This document shows, in pieces, positions 8,024-17,729 of a stretch of DNA of 64,000 nt. The notes beneath the pieces are model-generated. The model saw only the letters and a list, made by a program, of their open reading frames with translations. It was not told the origin of the DNA and did not search any database. Position 1 is the stretch's first letter; every line of letters starts with the position of its first letter. The position numbers and the translations under genes were made by a program. This DNA is from Lampropedia cohaerens (GTDB taxonomy: Bacteria; Pseudomonadota; Gammaproteobacteria; Burkholderiales; Burkholderiaceae_C), in assembly GCF_001005215.1 (NCBI RefSeq), contig NZ_LBNQ01000041.1, forward strand, positions 62,001 to 126,000, in the 5' to 3' direction.

Positions 8024-9130
8024 TCATGCCGGGGTGGTGGCCGCAGGGACCGGACGCTGGCGACGCGCCCAGCGCAGACCCCAGCGCGGGCGGTAGAGGA
8101 TCAGCACGTCGCAGGCCAGCAGGAAGAACAGCACCATGCCCTGAAACAGCTCGGTGATGGACTTGGGCAGGTTGGCTGCGATCTGTGCGTTCTCGCCACC
8201 GACATACAGCAGTGCCATCAGCAGCGCTGCCGCGACGATACCCAGCGGGTTGAGCCGGCCCAGAAACGCCACCGTGATCGCCGCGTAGCCATAGCCGGGG
8301 GAGATCTGCGGCACCAGCTGACCAATCGGCCCGATAACTTCGCCCACGCCCGCCAGACCGGCCAATGCGCCGCTGATTGCCATGGCCAGCCAGACCAGCC
8401 GGGTCTCACGGAAACCGACGTAGTGCGCCGCGCGTGGATCGTGGCCCATGACCTTGATCTGAAAGCCCAGAAAGCTCCTTTGCAGCAACACCCACACCAG
8501 CGCCAGTGCGGCCAGCGCCAGCAGCAGGCCCGCGTGCAGCCGGGTGCCCTCCCAGAGGATGGGCAGTCTGGTCGCATCACCGAACAGGGCCGACTCCGGG
8601 AAGTTGAAGCCGGAAGGGTCCTTCAGCGGTCCGTGTACGGCGTACAGCAGCAGGTTCAGTGCGATGTAATTGAACATGATGCTGGTGAGAATGATGTTGG
8701 CATTGAAGTGCGTGCGCAGCCAGGCGCATACCCAGCCCCAGAATGCGCCACTGGCAGCGCCTGCGAGCAGTGCCGCAACCATTGCCCAGCGACTGTCCCA
8801 GGCAATCAGTTGCAATGCCACGGTGCTGCCGGCCAGCCCGCCCATCAGCAACTGGCCTTCGGCACCGATATTCCAGATCTGCGCCCGGTAGGCGACGGCC
8901 AGGCCCAGCGCGCACAGCAGGATGGGCAGGGCCTTGACCAGCAGCTCCGAAATGCCGTAGCCATCGCGGACGGGATCCACCAAGAGCACGCGCAGGGTCT
9001 CTAGCGGTGGGTGGCCCAGTGCAAGAAACAGCAGGCTGCCGGCCAGCAGCGTGAGTGCGGCTGCGAGCACGGGCGAGCCCCACAGCATCAGGCGAGAGGG
9101 TTCTCCACGAGGGATGAGGCTGATCAACAT
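8024..9130 (-). CDS. ABC transporter permease (nucleoside/simple sugar type, first subunit)
   Basis: 368 residues with about nine to ten hydrophobic segments. The conserved block YRAQIWNIGAEGQLLMGGLA is diagnostic of the YufP/NupP permease that pairs with the shorter subunit downstream. It starts 13 bp after the ATPase stop. The end, RWGLRWARRQRPVPAATTPA, is a basic cytoplasmic tail. The four importer genes run ATPase, long permease, short permease, binding protein, the usual order reversed only in the position of the binding protein. Confidence 0.92.
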   Translation of the reverse strand: MLISLIPRGEPSRLMLWGSPVLAAALTLLAGSLLFLALGHPPLETLRVLLVDPVRDGYGISELLVKALPILLCALGLAVAYRAQIWNIGAEGQLLMGGLAGSTVALQLIAWDSRWAMVAALLAGAASGAFWGWVCAWLRTHFNANIILTSIMFNYIALNLLLYAVHGPLKDPSGFNFPESALFGDATRLPILWEGTRLHAGLLLALAALALVWVLLQRSFLGFQIKVMGHDPRAAHYVGFRETRLVWLAMAISGALAGLAGVGEVIGPIGQLVPQISPGYGYAAITVAFLGRLNPLGIVAAALLMALLYVGGENAQIAANLPKSITELFQGMVLFFLLACDVLILYRPRWGLRWARRQRPVPAATTPA

Positions 9131-9143
9131 GGCTGACAGTGTC

Positions 9144-10712
9144 CTAATGCGCCAAGGCGTTGGGGGCTACGGATACGGCGTCGAACTGGCCGGCCATCCA
9201 TTGCCCGACCAGCGCCGGTGTGCAGGCAGCTGTTGGCTGTGGCGGGGAGAGCTGCCCGTTGCACAGCGCCGCCATGCGGTCGCTGATGTGAAACAGCTCG
9301 TCAAGGTCTTCGGAGATGACCAGGATGGCCACGCCGGCATCGCGCAATGCGAACAGCGCTTGGTGAATCACGGCGGTGGCGCCCACGTCCACCCCCCAGG
9401 TGGGGTGGGCCGCGACCATCAGCTTCGGCGACTGCAGAATTTCGCGGCCGAGGATGAACTTCTGCAGGTTGCCACCGGAGAGGCTGCGCGCGGGCGCGTG
9501 GGGCCCGGCCGCCTTGACGGCAAAGCGCGCGATGATTTTCTCGGCAAAGTCCAGCACCGCTGTCGGCTGCACCATGCCGCGGCGCAGCATTCCGGGTTGC
9601 TGAAAGCCCGTCAGCAGAGCATTGTCGGCCAGAGGCAGGTCCGGCACGGCACCCTGGCCGAGCCGTTCGGCAGGCACGAACGCCAGTCCCATGGCGCGGC
9701 GCTGATCCGGATACAGGTTGCCAAATGGCTGGCCATCCATGCTCAGGCGCTCGCGCTCATGTGCGGGCAGACGCGTCTCGCCGCTGAGCAGGCCAAGCAG
9801 TTCGTCCTGCCCGTTGCCGGCCACGCCGGCGATGCCGACGATTTCCCCCGCGTTGACGGTCAGGCGGACGTTGGCCAGCGAGGTGCCAAATGGCGAGCGG
9901 CTCTGCCAGCTCAGGTCGTCGATGCGCAGGCGCGGGATACGCAGTGGCTCGCTGCGGGCAGCGGGGCGTGCGGCCTGCACCGCATCGGCATTGCCGACCA
10001 TCAGGGCGGCCAGCTCCCGGTCCGAGCACTGTGCGGGAATGCAATGGCCGGCGACCTTGCCGCCGCGCAGCACGGTGGCGCTATGGCACAGCGCGCGTAC
10101 CTCGCGCAGCTTGTGGCTGATGAACAGAATGCTGCAGCCTTCGGCTGCCAGGCGGCGCAGCGTCACGAACAGGTTATCGGCTTCCTGCGGCGTCAGCACG
10201 GAGGTGGGTTCATCCAGAATCAGCAGCTTGATGTCCTGCATCAGGCAGCGCACGATCTCCACACGCTGGCGTTCACCGATGGAGAGGCTGTGCACGAGCC
10301 GCCTTGGCTCCAGCGGCATGCCGTAGCGCTGGGAGATCTCCTCGATGCGCGGCTCAAGCGTCCCGGGGGTGCCTGCCTGGCGTCCCAGCGCCAGAGAGAT
10401 GTTCTGCGCCACGCTGAGGGTCTCAAACAGTGAGAAGTGCTGGAAAACCATGCCGACGCCCCGCTCGCGTGCCTGAGCGGGATGGCGCATCTGCACCGTC
10501 TGTCCCTCCCACTCGATGCTGCCCTCGTCAGGCTGGATCACGCCGTAAATGATCTTCATCAGCGTGCTTTTGCCGGCGCCGTTCTCACCGAGCAGGGCGT
10601 GGATCTCGCCGGGCTGGATGGTCAGATCGACCCCATCATTGGCGACCGTACCGGGATAGCGCTTGGTGATGCCGCGCAGGGCCAGCCGGGGCTGAGAAGA
10701 AAAAGTGTCCAT
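9144..10712 (-). CDS. ABC transporter ATP-binding protein with two ATPase domains
   Basis: 522 residues, RbsA/YufO type. Domain 1 has Walker A GENGAGKST (42-50), signature LSIGERQRVEIVR and Walker B LLILDEPTSVL. Domain 2 has the degenerate Walker A GVAGNGQDEL and signature LSGGNLQKFILGRE, as usual for sugar/nucleoside importers in which only one site is fully active. It is the promoter-proximal gene of the importer operon. A near-perfect 20-bp palindrome sits 69 bp upstream of its ATG. Confidence 0.94.
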   Translation of the reverse strand: MDTFSSQPRLALRGITKRYPGTVANDGVDLTIQPGEIHALLGENGAGKSTLMKIIYGVIQPDEGSIEWEGQTVQMRHPAQARERGVGMVFQHFSLFETLSVAQNISLALGRQAGTPGTLEPRIEEISQRYGMPLEPRRLVHSLSIGERQRVEIVRCLMQDIKLLILDEPTSVLTPQEADNLFVTLRRLAAEGCSILFISHKLREVRALCHSATVLRGGKVAGHCIPAQCSDRELAALMVGNADAVQAARPAARSEPLRIPRLRIDDLSWQSRSPFGTSLANVRLTVNAGEIVGIAGVAGNGQDELLGLLSGETRLPAHERERLSMDGQPFGNLYPDQRRAMGLAFVPAERLGQGAVPDLPLADNALLTGFQQPGMLRRGMVQPTAVLDFAEKIIARFAVKAAGPHAPARSLSGGNLQKFILGREILQSPKLMVAAHPTWGVDVGATAVIHQALFALRDAGVAILVISEDLDELFHISDRMAALCNGQLSPPQPTAACTPALVGQWMAGQFDAVSVAPNALAH

Positions 10713-10780
10713 TCAGTGTGATCGGTGAATCAGCGCTGCCTGCAGCACGGCAGCGAAACACGGACCACGGAATGCAATAA

Positions 10781-10800
10781 CCATGCCTGTACAGACATGG
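10781..10800. promoter_or_regulatory. 20-bp near-perfect palindrome upstream of the importer operon
   Basis: CCATGCCTGTACAGACATGG is self-complementary apart from one base pair and is centred on CTGTACAG. It lies in the 218-bp gap between rsmA and the ABC ATPase gene, 69 bp upstream of the ATPase start. Size and position fit an operator for a dimeric regulator. No regulator gene is adjacent. I recognise no known consensus. Confidence 0.45.
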
Positions 10801-10930
10801 ACGGGATGCGGGCGGGTGTGGCCTTCAGTCCGAGGCAGGCTGTGCCTTGGGCTCGCGGCACCGCCTGTTCACAGTTCTTTCCTACGCCTGCGTTGCCTTC
10901 GCGGCGTATGCAACGATCGTGAACCGGCGC

Positions 10931-11695
10931 TTAGCGCGCCAGGGCGGCAGCCAGCGCGGTGTACTCGTGCACGGGGATCTCCTCGGCGCGGCGCTGCAGA
11001 TCGAAGTGGCCGGTGAAGCCCTGCGCATCCAGCCACTTGCCCAGCGTATGCCGCACCAGCTTGCGCTTTTGGCTGAAGGCGACCTTGACCAGCTCCTCCA
11101 GCAAGGGCTGCGGCACCTGCGCCCAGTCGCGCAGCGGCACCATGCGCACGACGGCGCTGTCCACCTTGGGAGGTGGCTCGAACGCCTGCGGTGACACATC
11201 CAGCACCCGTTCCATCGCATAGCGCCATTGCAACATCACGCTGAGGCGGCCGAACGCGGAGGTGGCCGGTTGTGCCAGCATGCGGTCGATCACTTCCTTT
11301 TGCAGCATGAAGTGCTGGTCGCGCACCACATCGATGGCCTCTAGCAGATGGAACATCAACGGGGTGGAAATGTTGTAGGGCAGGTTGCCGACGATGCGCA
11401 GCTGGCTGCTGCCGAGTTGGTGGGCCAGCTGGCGAAAGTTGACCTGCAGCACATCGCTGGCGATGACGTGCAGTTGCGGGTTGCGGCGCAGCCTGACGAT
11501 CAGATCGCGGTCGAGTTCAATCACCGTCAACCGCTCCAGCCGCTCCAGCAGGGGCGTGGTCAGGGCAGCCATGCCGGGGCCGATCTCAATAACTGGCTCG
11601 CCGTGTTGCGGCGCGATGGCCTGGACAATCGCGTGGATAACGCCGTCATCGACCAGGAAGTGCTGGCCAAAGCGCTTGCGGGGGATGTGTCGCAC
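10931..11695 (-). CDS. rsmA: 16S rRNA (adenine(1518)-N(6)/adenine(1519)-N(6))-dimethyltransferase
   Basis: 254 residues, KsgA/Dim1 family. It begins [20 protein letters not shown] motif I is [12 protein letters not shown] (36-47) and the catalytic motif IV is NLPYN (104-108). The enzyme dimethylates two adjacent adenines in helix 45 of 16S rRNA during 30S maturation. The start is GTG, placed only 2 nt after the surA stop (TAACCGTG), so it depends on upstream translation. In E. coli pdxA lies between surA and rsmA; here it is absent. Confidence 0.96.
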   Translation of the reverse strand: MRHIPRKRFGQHFLVDDGVIHAIVQAIAPQHGEPVIEIGPGMAALTTPLLERLERLTVIELDRDLIVRLRRNPQLHVIASDVLQVNFRQLAHQLGSSQLRIVGNLPYNISTPLMFHLLEAIDVVRDQHFMLQKEVIDRMLAQPATSAFGRLSVMLQWRYAMERVLDVSPQAFEPPPKVDSAVVRMVPLRDWAQVPQPLLEELVKVAFSQKRKLVRHTLGKWLDAQGFTGHFDLQRRAEEIPVHEYTALAAALAR

Positions 11696-11697
11696 GG

Positions 11698-13146
11698 TTA
11701 GCGTCCGCCCTCATCGTCGCGAATCTCGATGAAGGCGCGCGCGCGCAGCCCTTCGATCCATTTCACGTATTCCTCGTTGACCTTCTGCTCGCGCACATGG
11801 CCGCGCACCATTTCCCGCATCTCTGCCTGAGTGAGACGAGCCTGGCGGCGCTCGAGCAGCTGGATCAGGTGCAGACCAAAGCGCGAGGCGACCGGATAGC
11901 TGACCTCGCCAGGCTGCAGCTCGTCGAGCACGGCCTGGAACTCGGGCACGAACATGCCTGGGCCGGCCCAGCCCAGATCGCCGCCCTGGGCAGCGCTGCC
12001 GTCTTCGGAATACTCGCGCGCCAATACGGCGAAGTCTTCCCCGCCATTGACGATGCGATCGCGGATTTCGTTGAGGATTTGGCCCACTTCCTGCGGGCTG
12101 CGGCCTGAGCCGGGGGTCATGAGGATGTGACGAGCGTGGTTCTGGATGACGATACCTGCGCCACCTTCCTGTCGCTCAAGCACCTTCAGCAGATGAAAGC
12201 CTGCGCCGGAGCGGATTGGCCCCACCACGCTGCCCATGGGGTGGCCCTGCGTGGCCTCCAGGAACAGCTCGGGATACTGGTTTTCTGGGCGCAGGCCCAG
12301 CTCGCCGCCGGTGCGGCCTTCCGGCGCGTCGGAAAACTCACGGGCCACCTCGGCGAAGTCCCGGCCGTCCTGCAGCGCCTGGGCGGCAGCCTCGATACGC
12401 TGGCGCAGCTGCGCCTCCTGTTCGGCAGAGGCGTCCTCGGGCACGATCACGAGCACATGACCGAGATTGATGGCCGGGGGCGTCTGGGCGCCCAAATCAA
12501 CGGGGTTGTCGCGCAGAAAGCGGTCCAGCTCCTGGTCGCTGACGCGCACGCGCGAATCCACCAACCGTTCGCGCACCCGCATCAGGGTGAGCTGGTCGCG
12601 CAGCTGATTGCGAAATTGCTCCCGGCTGATGCCTTCGGCGGCAAGTTCGCGGTACATGGCGCTGACGCTGACGCCGTTTTGTTCGGCGACGTTGCGTTCG
12701 GCCTGCTCCAGCGTGTAGTCATCGATTGTCATACCCAGATTGCGCGCTTCCTGCAATTGCAGGCGTTCGGCGATCAGCACGTTGAGCGCTTCCTGGCGGA
12801 TCTGGTCGTCACTGGGGGAGATGCCCTGCTGCGCGAAGAAGGCGCGGGCGCGCTGCATGCGCCGTTGCAGGTCGAGATTGGTGATGGGCTCGGAGTTGAC
12901 CAGTGCGACGATGTGGTCGGCCTGCTGCGGGCCAGTGGCCTGACCGTTGCCGCTGGCCAGTGCCGGCGCGTCCTGCAGCTCGCCGGAGTATGCAGGCGAA
13001 CGCAGGCTGCCGCCCGCCGCCGAGGGGCTGCCTGGCAGGCGCAGGCCCTGCTGGGCCTGCACGGCCAGCGGCAGTGCGGCGCACAGCAACAGGGTGCAGG
13101 CGCAGCTGGCGCGCCGAAGTAGTCGGGAAAGGTGAGAGAAGGTCAT
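11698..13146 (-). CDS. surA: periplasmic chaperone/peptidyl-prolyl isomerase SurA
   Basis: 482 residues from the ATG that gives a good signal peptide ([20 protein letters not shown], cleavage near AVQAQ). An N-terminal chaperone region is followed by two parvulin (PPIC) domains, about 265-370 ([13 protein letters not shown] onward) and 375-470 ([13 protein letters not shown] onward). SurA escorts outer-membrane proteins, LptD included, through the periplasm. It follows lptD by 131 bp. In-frame ATGs at 13167 and a farther upstream codon are possible, but they add a charged leader before the signal. Confidence 0.94.
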   Translation of the reverse strand: MTFSHLSRLLRRASCACTLLLCAALPLAVQAQQGLRLPGSPSAAGGSLRSPAYSGELQDAPALASGNGQATGPQQADHIVALVNSEPITNLDLQRRMQRARAFFAQQGISPSDDQIRQEALNVLIAERLQLQEARNLGMTIDDYTLEQAERNVAEQNGVSVSAMYRELAAEGISREQFRNQLRDQLTLMRVRERLVDSRVRVSDQELDRFLRDNPVDLGAQTPPAINLGHVLVIVPEDASAEQEAQLRQRIEAAAQALQDGRDFAEVAREFSDAPEGRTGGELGLRPENQYPELFLEATQGHPMGSVVGPIRSGAGFHLLKVLERQEGGAGIVIQNHARHILMTPGSGRSPQEVGQILNEIRDRIVNGGEDFAVLAREYSEDGSAAQGGDLGWAGPGMFVPEFQAVLDELQPGEVSYPVASRFGLHLIQLLERRQARLTQAEMREMVRGHVREQKVNEEYVKWIEGLRARAFIEIRDDEGGR

Positions 13147-13277
13147 TGGCTCAAAGCGAATACGCATGGGAAAAGGGTACCGAGCAACGGACGCGCGCAG
13201 ACAAGATCGCAGCGGGCAGGGTGCCAGGCACGCGTTTATCCGGCTGGTCACTACATGAAAAGCTCATAAGCAAAGGC

Positions 13278-15677
13278 TCAGTCATAGGCGCTGAAGCGGC
13301 TCGACGGCGCGGGTTGCTGCGGACGCACTTCCTGATAGTAGGGCACATTGTTGCGCAGTGAGCCCAATGGGTTGGCGCCGATATTGATCCGCGACAGTCC
13401 AGCAAGTTCAAGTTGGAACAGGATGCGGGTGTTGGCGCTTTGCCAGCTGTTCTGCAGCCGCTCCACGACGATGCGGCCTACCCAGCAGCAGCCGTTGTAC
13501 TCCATGCCCACAATGGTGTCGACCAGCTTGCTGTCGCGCATGCTGTAGTTGAGGCGGCCAACCGTGTACCAGCGCCCGCGCGCGTCGCCCGCCGTGTCGC
13601 CTCCAAACAGCGAGGCCAGCGGCCACTGCCAGCCGAGCTCGACCTGCTTGCTGGAGTCACGCTTCATGCGGTAGCCGGCGCTGAGGACGCGGTATTCGCC
13701 AGGCCGGTAATGGCCCGTGAGCGTGTAGCGCACGCTGCGGCGCTGGTCGAAGTCGTACTGCAGGATGCCGCTGGTGGCCCAGCGTGGCGTCCAGTTCACG
13801 CTGCCGCCCAGGAGAATGTCCGACCAGCCCTTTTCGTAGGGAGGCTCGCCGCGCAGCGTTACGCGTTGGTCCTTGAAGCGCATGCGCTGGGCCACGCTGG
13901 CGCGCACCAGTTCTGCGCCATCGTCGGCCGACAGCAGGCGCGATGTCAGGCCCAGTGTCAGCAGGTTGTTGTCGGCGAAGCGGTCATTGCCGACATAGGC
14001 ATCCGGGGAGTAGATGCTGGCGAAGGTGAAGTCCAGTTCGGCCGTGTCGTAGGCGGGCAGGTGGCTCTGGTCGCGGTAAGGGGTGTAAGTGTAGAAGGCA
14101 CGCGGCTCCAGCGTCTGCAGCAGGTTGCGCCCCAGCAGGGCGGTTTCGCGCTCGAACACCAGGCCGCCGTCCAGGCTGTAGGTCGGCACGACGCGACTGT
14201 GGCTGGTGCTGCCGTCGGCAAGCGGGCGGTCGAACCGGTAGTGGCTGGCGTGCAGCTGGACCGAGGGCGTGAAGAAGCCATAGGGCGCAATCCAGGGGCG
14301 ACTGAGGTTGAACCTGGCGTAACTGCGGTCACCGTCGATCAGCTGTGCGGCGAAGGCGCGATCGGCACGGAACCGCGTGGTATCGAACTCGGCGCTGACT
14401 TCCAGCCCGCCACCGACGTTCCAGGGCGTGTAGCGCAGGTTGAGCTGCGGCAGCATGTCGTAAGGCGGCAAGATGATGGAGTCGACGTCCTGCAGCGTCT
14501 GCCACTTCAGGCTGCGCATGTGCAGTTGCCAGTCGCCTTGCTGCCAGCGGGCATTGAGCTCGCTGGGCAACAGGCGCTCGGCCAGGCCATAGGAGCTGCG
14601 GGGAAAGTCACGCCAGTAATCGTCGTCGCTGACGCGGTTGAGGTCGAGATCGACTCGGACGTCACCCACTGGCGAGGCCACCAGCTGGCGGTGGCGGATG
14701 GCTGTGCTCCAGCGGTCGCGGTCGCGCAGGCGGTCAGCTGGCATGTAGCGCCCGGCAATCTCTCCGCTGAAGCTGGGTTCGAGATAGCGGAATTCGCCTC
14801 CCAGGTTCACGCCGCGACGCGCCATCAGTGAGGTGGTCAGCGTGGCGTCGCGGTTCGGTGCGATGTTCCAGTAGAACGGCTGTTCGTACTGCAGGCCCGA
14901 GACGCTGTCCAGCCCGACGGTAGGTGGCAGAAAGCCGGTCTTGCGCCGATCGGAAAGCGGAAAGCTCAGATACGGCACCGGCAGCACGGGCACGCCCATG
15001 AACTGCAAGGTCGCGCCCCGCGCCACTCCCTCGTCAGCGGCGCGGTCGATGGTGAGCTCACGCGCATGGATGCGCCAAGCCGGGCGCCAGTCGGGGTCGT
15101 GCGCGGCGCGCTGGCAGGTGGTGTAGTCGGCCTCGTGCACGACGTAGCGGTCACGGTCGATGAAGTCCGCACGTTCGGCTTGACCATGCGCCTGGTTCTC
15201 AAACAGGCGATAGCGCACGTCGTCGAAATACCCTTCATAGGTGTCGACATTGAGCTGCAGCCGCCTGCCATGAAAGCGTCCGGTGGTGGTGTCCACGCGC
15301 ACATTGCCCAGTGCGGATGCCTGCCGCGTCGACGGGTCGTAGCGCAGCTCGTCGGCACGCACGGCCGTATCCGCGCGGCGCAGGAGGGCGTCGCCCTGCA
15401 GGCGCACCTGCTCATCCTGCTGGCCCTCCATGCGGTCGCCGCTGAGGTAGACGGGCCGGCGCTCGGCCTGCTGTGTTGGCACGCGTTCCTCCAGCGTGGG
15501 GGTGGACCGCAATTGCGGGCCCACCCAGCTGCCCTGCCCTCTGGGAGCGGTTGCGTCCTGCGCCCCTGCGGGTTGCGCCAACACCGGCCATGCAGCGGCC
15601 AAGGCCGCACCTGTCAGGAGGGCGGCACGCAGCGACTTCCGGCGATGGGATTGCGGAGGAAAGAGCACGACTACCAT
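13278..15677 (-). CDS. lptD: LPS-assembly outer-membrane protein LptD
   Basis: 799 residues from the ATG giving a signal peptide (MVVVLFPPQSHRRKSL, then a hydrophobic run to AQPAGA). An OstA/LptA-like jellyroll (about 75-200) is followed by the LptD beta-barrel domain. With LptE it inserts lipopolysaccharide into the outer membrane. The mature protein has only three Cys: C188 (YTTCQRA) and the pair C730-C731 (YNGCCWVG). The more N-terminal Cys seen in E. coli LptD is missing. It heads lptD-surA-rsmA and is divergent from amgK, 158 bp apart. Confidence 0.95.
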   Translation of the reverse strand: MVVVLFPPQSHRRKSLRAALLTGAALAAAWPVLAQPAGAQDATAPRGQGSWVGPQLRSTPTLEERVPTQQAERRPVYLSGDRMEGQQDEQVRLQGDALLRRADTAVRADELRYDPSTRQASALGNVRVDTTTGRFHGRRLQLNVDTYEGYFDDVRYRLFENQAHGQAERADFIDRDRYVVHEADYTTCQRAAHDPDWRPAWRIHARELTIDRAADEGVARGATLQFMGVPVLPVPYLSFPLSDRRKTGFLPPTVGLDSVSGLQYEQPFYWNIAPNRDATLTTSLMARRGVNLGGEFRYLEPSFSGEIAGRYMPADRLRDRDRWSTAIRHRQLVASPVGDVRVDLDLNRVSDDDYWRDFPRSSYGLAERLLPSELNARWQQGDWQLHMRSLKWQTLQDVDSIILPPYDMLPQLNLRYTPWNVGGGLEVSAEFDTTRFRADRAFAAQLIDGDRSYARFNLSRPWIAPYGFFTPSVQLHASHYRFDRPLADGSTSHSRVVPTYSLDGGLVFERETALLGRNLLQTLEPRAFYTYTPYRDQSHLPAYDTAELDFTFASIYSPDAYVGNDRFADNNLLTLGLTSRLLSADDGAELVRASVAQRMRFKDQRVTLRGEPPYEKGWSDILLGGSVNWTPRWATSGILQYDFDQRRSVRYTLTGHYRPGEYRVLSAGYRMKRDSSKQVELGWQWPLASLFGGDTAGDARGRWYTVGRLNYSMRDSKLVDTIVGMEYNGCCWVGRIVVERLQNSWQSANTRILFQLELAGLSRINIGANPLGSLRNNVPYYQEVRPQQPAPSSRFSAYD

Positions 15678-15835
15678 GAAGTAACAGCAGGACCAGAAGG
15701 CGCCTGCAGCACAGGCGCGCACCACGCAACTGCAGGCAAAATGGCCGCCATGTTACCAGCGGCAGCGCTGGCAGGCCCTAGAATCGCGCCCGCGCCGCAC
15801 CTCTTTCCCTTCCGCACGTGAATGGTTTTTCCCAC

Positions 15836-16918
15836 ATGACCGATTCCATCGTCTGGGCCGAGCCCTCTCGGCAAGCCCTGTTCGAGCAGTGGCTGCAGGC
15901 CGTTGCGCCCGCGCACGGGCTGGTGCCGGCAACGCTGCGCCCGGCGTCTGCCGATGCGAGCTTTCGCCGCTACCTGCACATCGCAGACGCGAGCGGCACG
16001 CAGCGCATCATCATGGATGCGCCGCCACAGCAGGAGCCGCTTGCTCCCTTCCTGCATGTGGCTGGCCTGCTCCAGCAGGCGGGGTTGCCGGTGCCGCAGT
16101 TGCTGGCAGTGGATGAACAGGCAGGCTTTGCGCTGCTGAGCGAAGTTGGCCAGGAGACGGTGCTGCAGCACCTGGCCCCGGATTACGATGCTGCTGTGGC
16201 GCAGCCGCTCATGGTGCAGGCGGTGGATTGGCTGGTGCGGATGCAGTGCCATGTGCGTGCCGATGTGCCTGCATACGACGAGGCGGTGCTGCGCCGCGAG
16301 CTGCAGCTGTTTCCCCAGTGGTATCTCGGTGCCTATCGGCAGGCAGAGCTGAGTCCGGCGCAGCAGCAGACGCTGCATAACAGCTTTGATGCCATCGTCG
16401 CGCGCAATCTGGCAGCGCCGAAGGTGTTCGTGCATCGCGACTACATGCTGCGCAACCTGATGGTGGCGCCAGATGGCGCAGGCGGCGTCCGGCTCAGCGG
16501 GCTGCTGGACTTTCAGGATGCCCTGCACGGTCCACTGACCTATGACCTGGCCAGTCTGCTGCGCGACGCATTCCACAGCTGGGACGAGGACTTGTTGATC
16601 GACGTGGCGGTGCGCTACTGGGAACGGGCGCGCAAGGCGGGCCTGCTTGCGCTGGCGCCAGAATGGGAAAGTGACTTCGGTGCCTTCTACGAAGCCGTGG
16701 AGTGGATGGGACTGCAGCGCCATCTGAAGGTGGCCGGCATCTTCGCACGCCTGACGCTGCGCGATGGCAAGCCGCAGTATCTGGCCGATACACCGCGCTT
16801 CATTGCCTACATCCGCGCCACGGCCAGCCGCTACCGGGAGCTGTTTCCCCTCCTGCGCCTTCTCGATGCCATCGAGCAGACTCCGCAGACGCCAGCGTTT
16901 TCGTTTGGGCGGCTCTGA
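15836..16918 (+). CDS. amgK: aminoglycoside-phosphotransferase-fold sugar kinase, AmgK type
   Basis: 360 residues. The kinase-like fold is shown by the catalytic loop HRDYMLRN (H200, D202, N207) and metal-binding LLDFQDA (D225). AmgK phosphorylates the anomeric carbon of N-acetylmuramate and N-acetylglucosamine in a peptidoglycan recycling route that feeds MurU. The location divergent from lptD is the same as in Pseudomonas. The next gene here is rsmE, not murU. ATG at 15836 is preferred; an in-frame codon at 15818 lies just upstream. The family assignment is firm, the exact substrate is by synteny. Confidence 0.85.
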   Translation: MTDSIVWAEPSRQALFEQWLQAVAPAHGLVPATLRPASADASFRRYLHIADASGTQRIIMDAPPQQEPLAPFLHVAGLLQQAGLPVPQLLAVDEQAGFALLSEVGQETVLQHLAPDYDAAVAQPLMVQAVDWLVRMQCHVRADVPAYDEAVLRRELQLFPQWYLGAYRQAELSPAQQQTLHNSFDAIVARNLAAPKVFVHRDYMLRNLMVAPDGAGGVRLSGLLDFQDALHGPLTYDLASLLRDAFHSWDEDLLIDVAVRYWERARKAGLLALAPEWESDFGAFYEAVEWMGLQRHLKVAGIFARLTLRDGKPQYLADTPRFIAYIRATASRYRELFPLLRLLDAIEQTPQTPAFSFGRL

Positions 16919-16937
16919 AAGCGATTTCGACGACGCC

Positions 16938-17729
16938 ATGGCCTTGCCGCGTATTTACTGCACCGACCACTTGCAGCCAGGGCTGGAGCTGGATTTGCCA
17001 TCGGGCGCAGCACGCCATGTGCAGGTGCTGCGCATGCAGCCCGGGCAGGCGCTTTGCCTGTTTCCCGGCACGCAGGCCAATGGCGAGTTCACTGCCAGCA
17101 TCCTCGAAATGGGCCGTCAGCACGTACGGGTGCGGGTTGAGCAGGCCCATACGGTGGATCGCGAGGCTGCCTTGGCGCTGCATCTGGCCGTGGGCATGCC
17201 GGCTAATGACCGCATGGACTGGCTGGTGGAAAAGGCCACGGAACTGGGCGTGGCACGCATCACCCCTCTGATGACCGAGCGCAGTGTGCTGCGCCTCAAA
17301 GCCGAGCGTGCGGACAAGAAGCGGCAGCACTGGCAGGCCATTGCCATCGCTGCTTGCGAGCAGAGCGGACGCAATACGGTGCCCGTTGTCGACGCGCCAT
17401 GCACGTTGGCGGAGTTCGTCGCCACAGTTGGGGCGGCGGGCCAGCCAGCCCATAGTGAGCGCTGGGTGCTGAGTCTGGCCGCAGATGCCAGGCCAGTGAC
17501 ACAGCGCCTGGCCGCATTGCCGCAGCCGTGCCAGGGCACGCATGCAGGGCGTGTGTTGGCACTGTCAGGGCCAGAAGGGGGGCTGAGCGCGCCCGAGGAG
17601 ACCTTGCTGCGTGCGCAGGGATTTTCCCCAGTCAGCCTGGGCGCGCGGACGTTGCGGGCCGACACGGCCGCCATTGCGCTGACAAGTGCGGCCACGCTTT
17701 ATCTGCCAGAGAAACGGGCGCACGCCTAG
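16938..17729 (+). CDS. rsmE: 16S rRNA (uracil(1498)-N(3))-methyltransferase
   Basis: 263 residues, SPOUT family. An N-terminal PUA-like part (MALPRIYCTDHL onward) precedes the knotted methyltransferase domain. Characteristic strings are ANDRMDWLVEKATELGV, LSGPEGGLSAPEE and LGARTLRADTAAIA, the last two forming the SAM-binding trefoil knot. It modifies U1498 in 16S rRNA. The ATG lies 20 bp after the amgK stop on the same strand. A longer reading frame runs back into amgK in another frame and was not used. Confidence 0.95.
   Translation: MALPRIYCTDHLQPGLELDLPSGAARHVQVLRMQPGQALCLFPGTQANGEFTASILEMGRQHVRVRVEQAHTVDREAALALHLAVGMPANDRMDWLVEKATELGVARITPLMTERSVLRLKAERADKKRQHWQAIAIAACEQSGRNTVPVVDAPCTLAEFVATVGAAGQPAHSERWVLSLAADARPVTQRLAALPQPCQGTHAGRVLALSGPEGGLSAPEETLLRAQGFSPVSLGARTLRADTAAIALTSAATLYLPEKRAHA

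Noticed and set aside
13147-13251. Upstream extension of surA
   Set aside because: It adds a charged leader before the signal peptide that starts at 13146.
15671-16939. 422-codon minus-strand frame opposite amgK
   Set aside because: The plus-strand frame carries intact kinase motifs HRDYMLRN and DFQD; the antisense frame has none.
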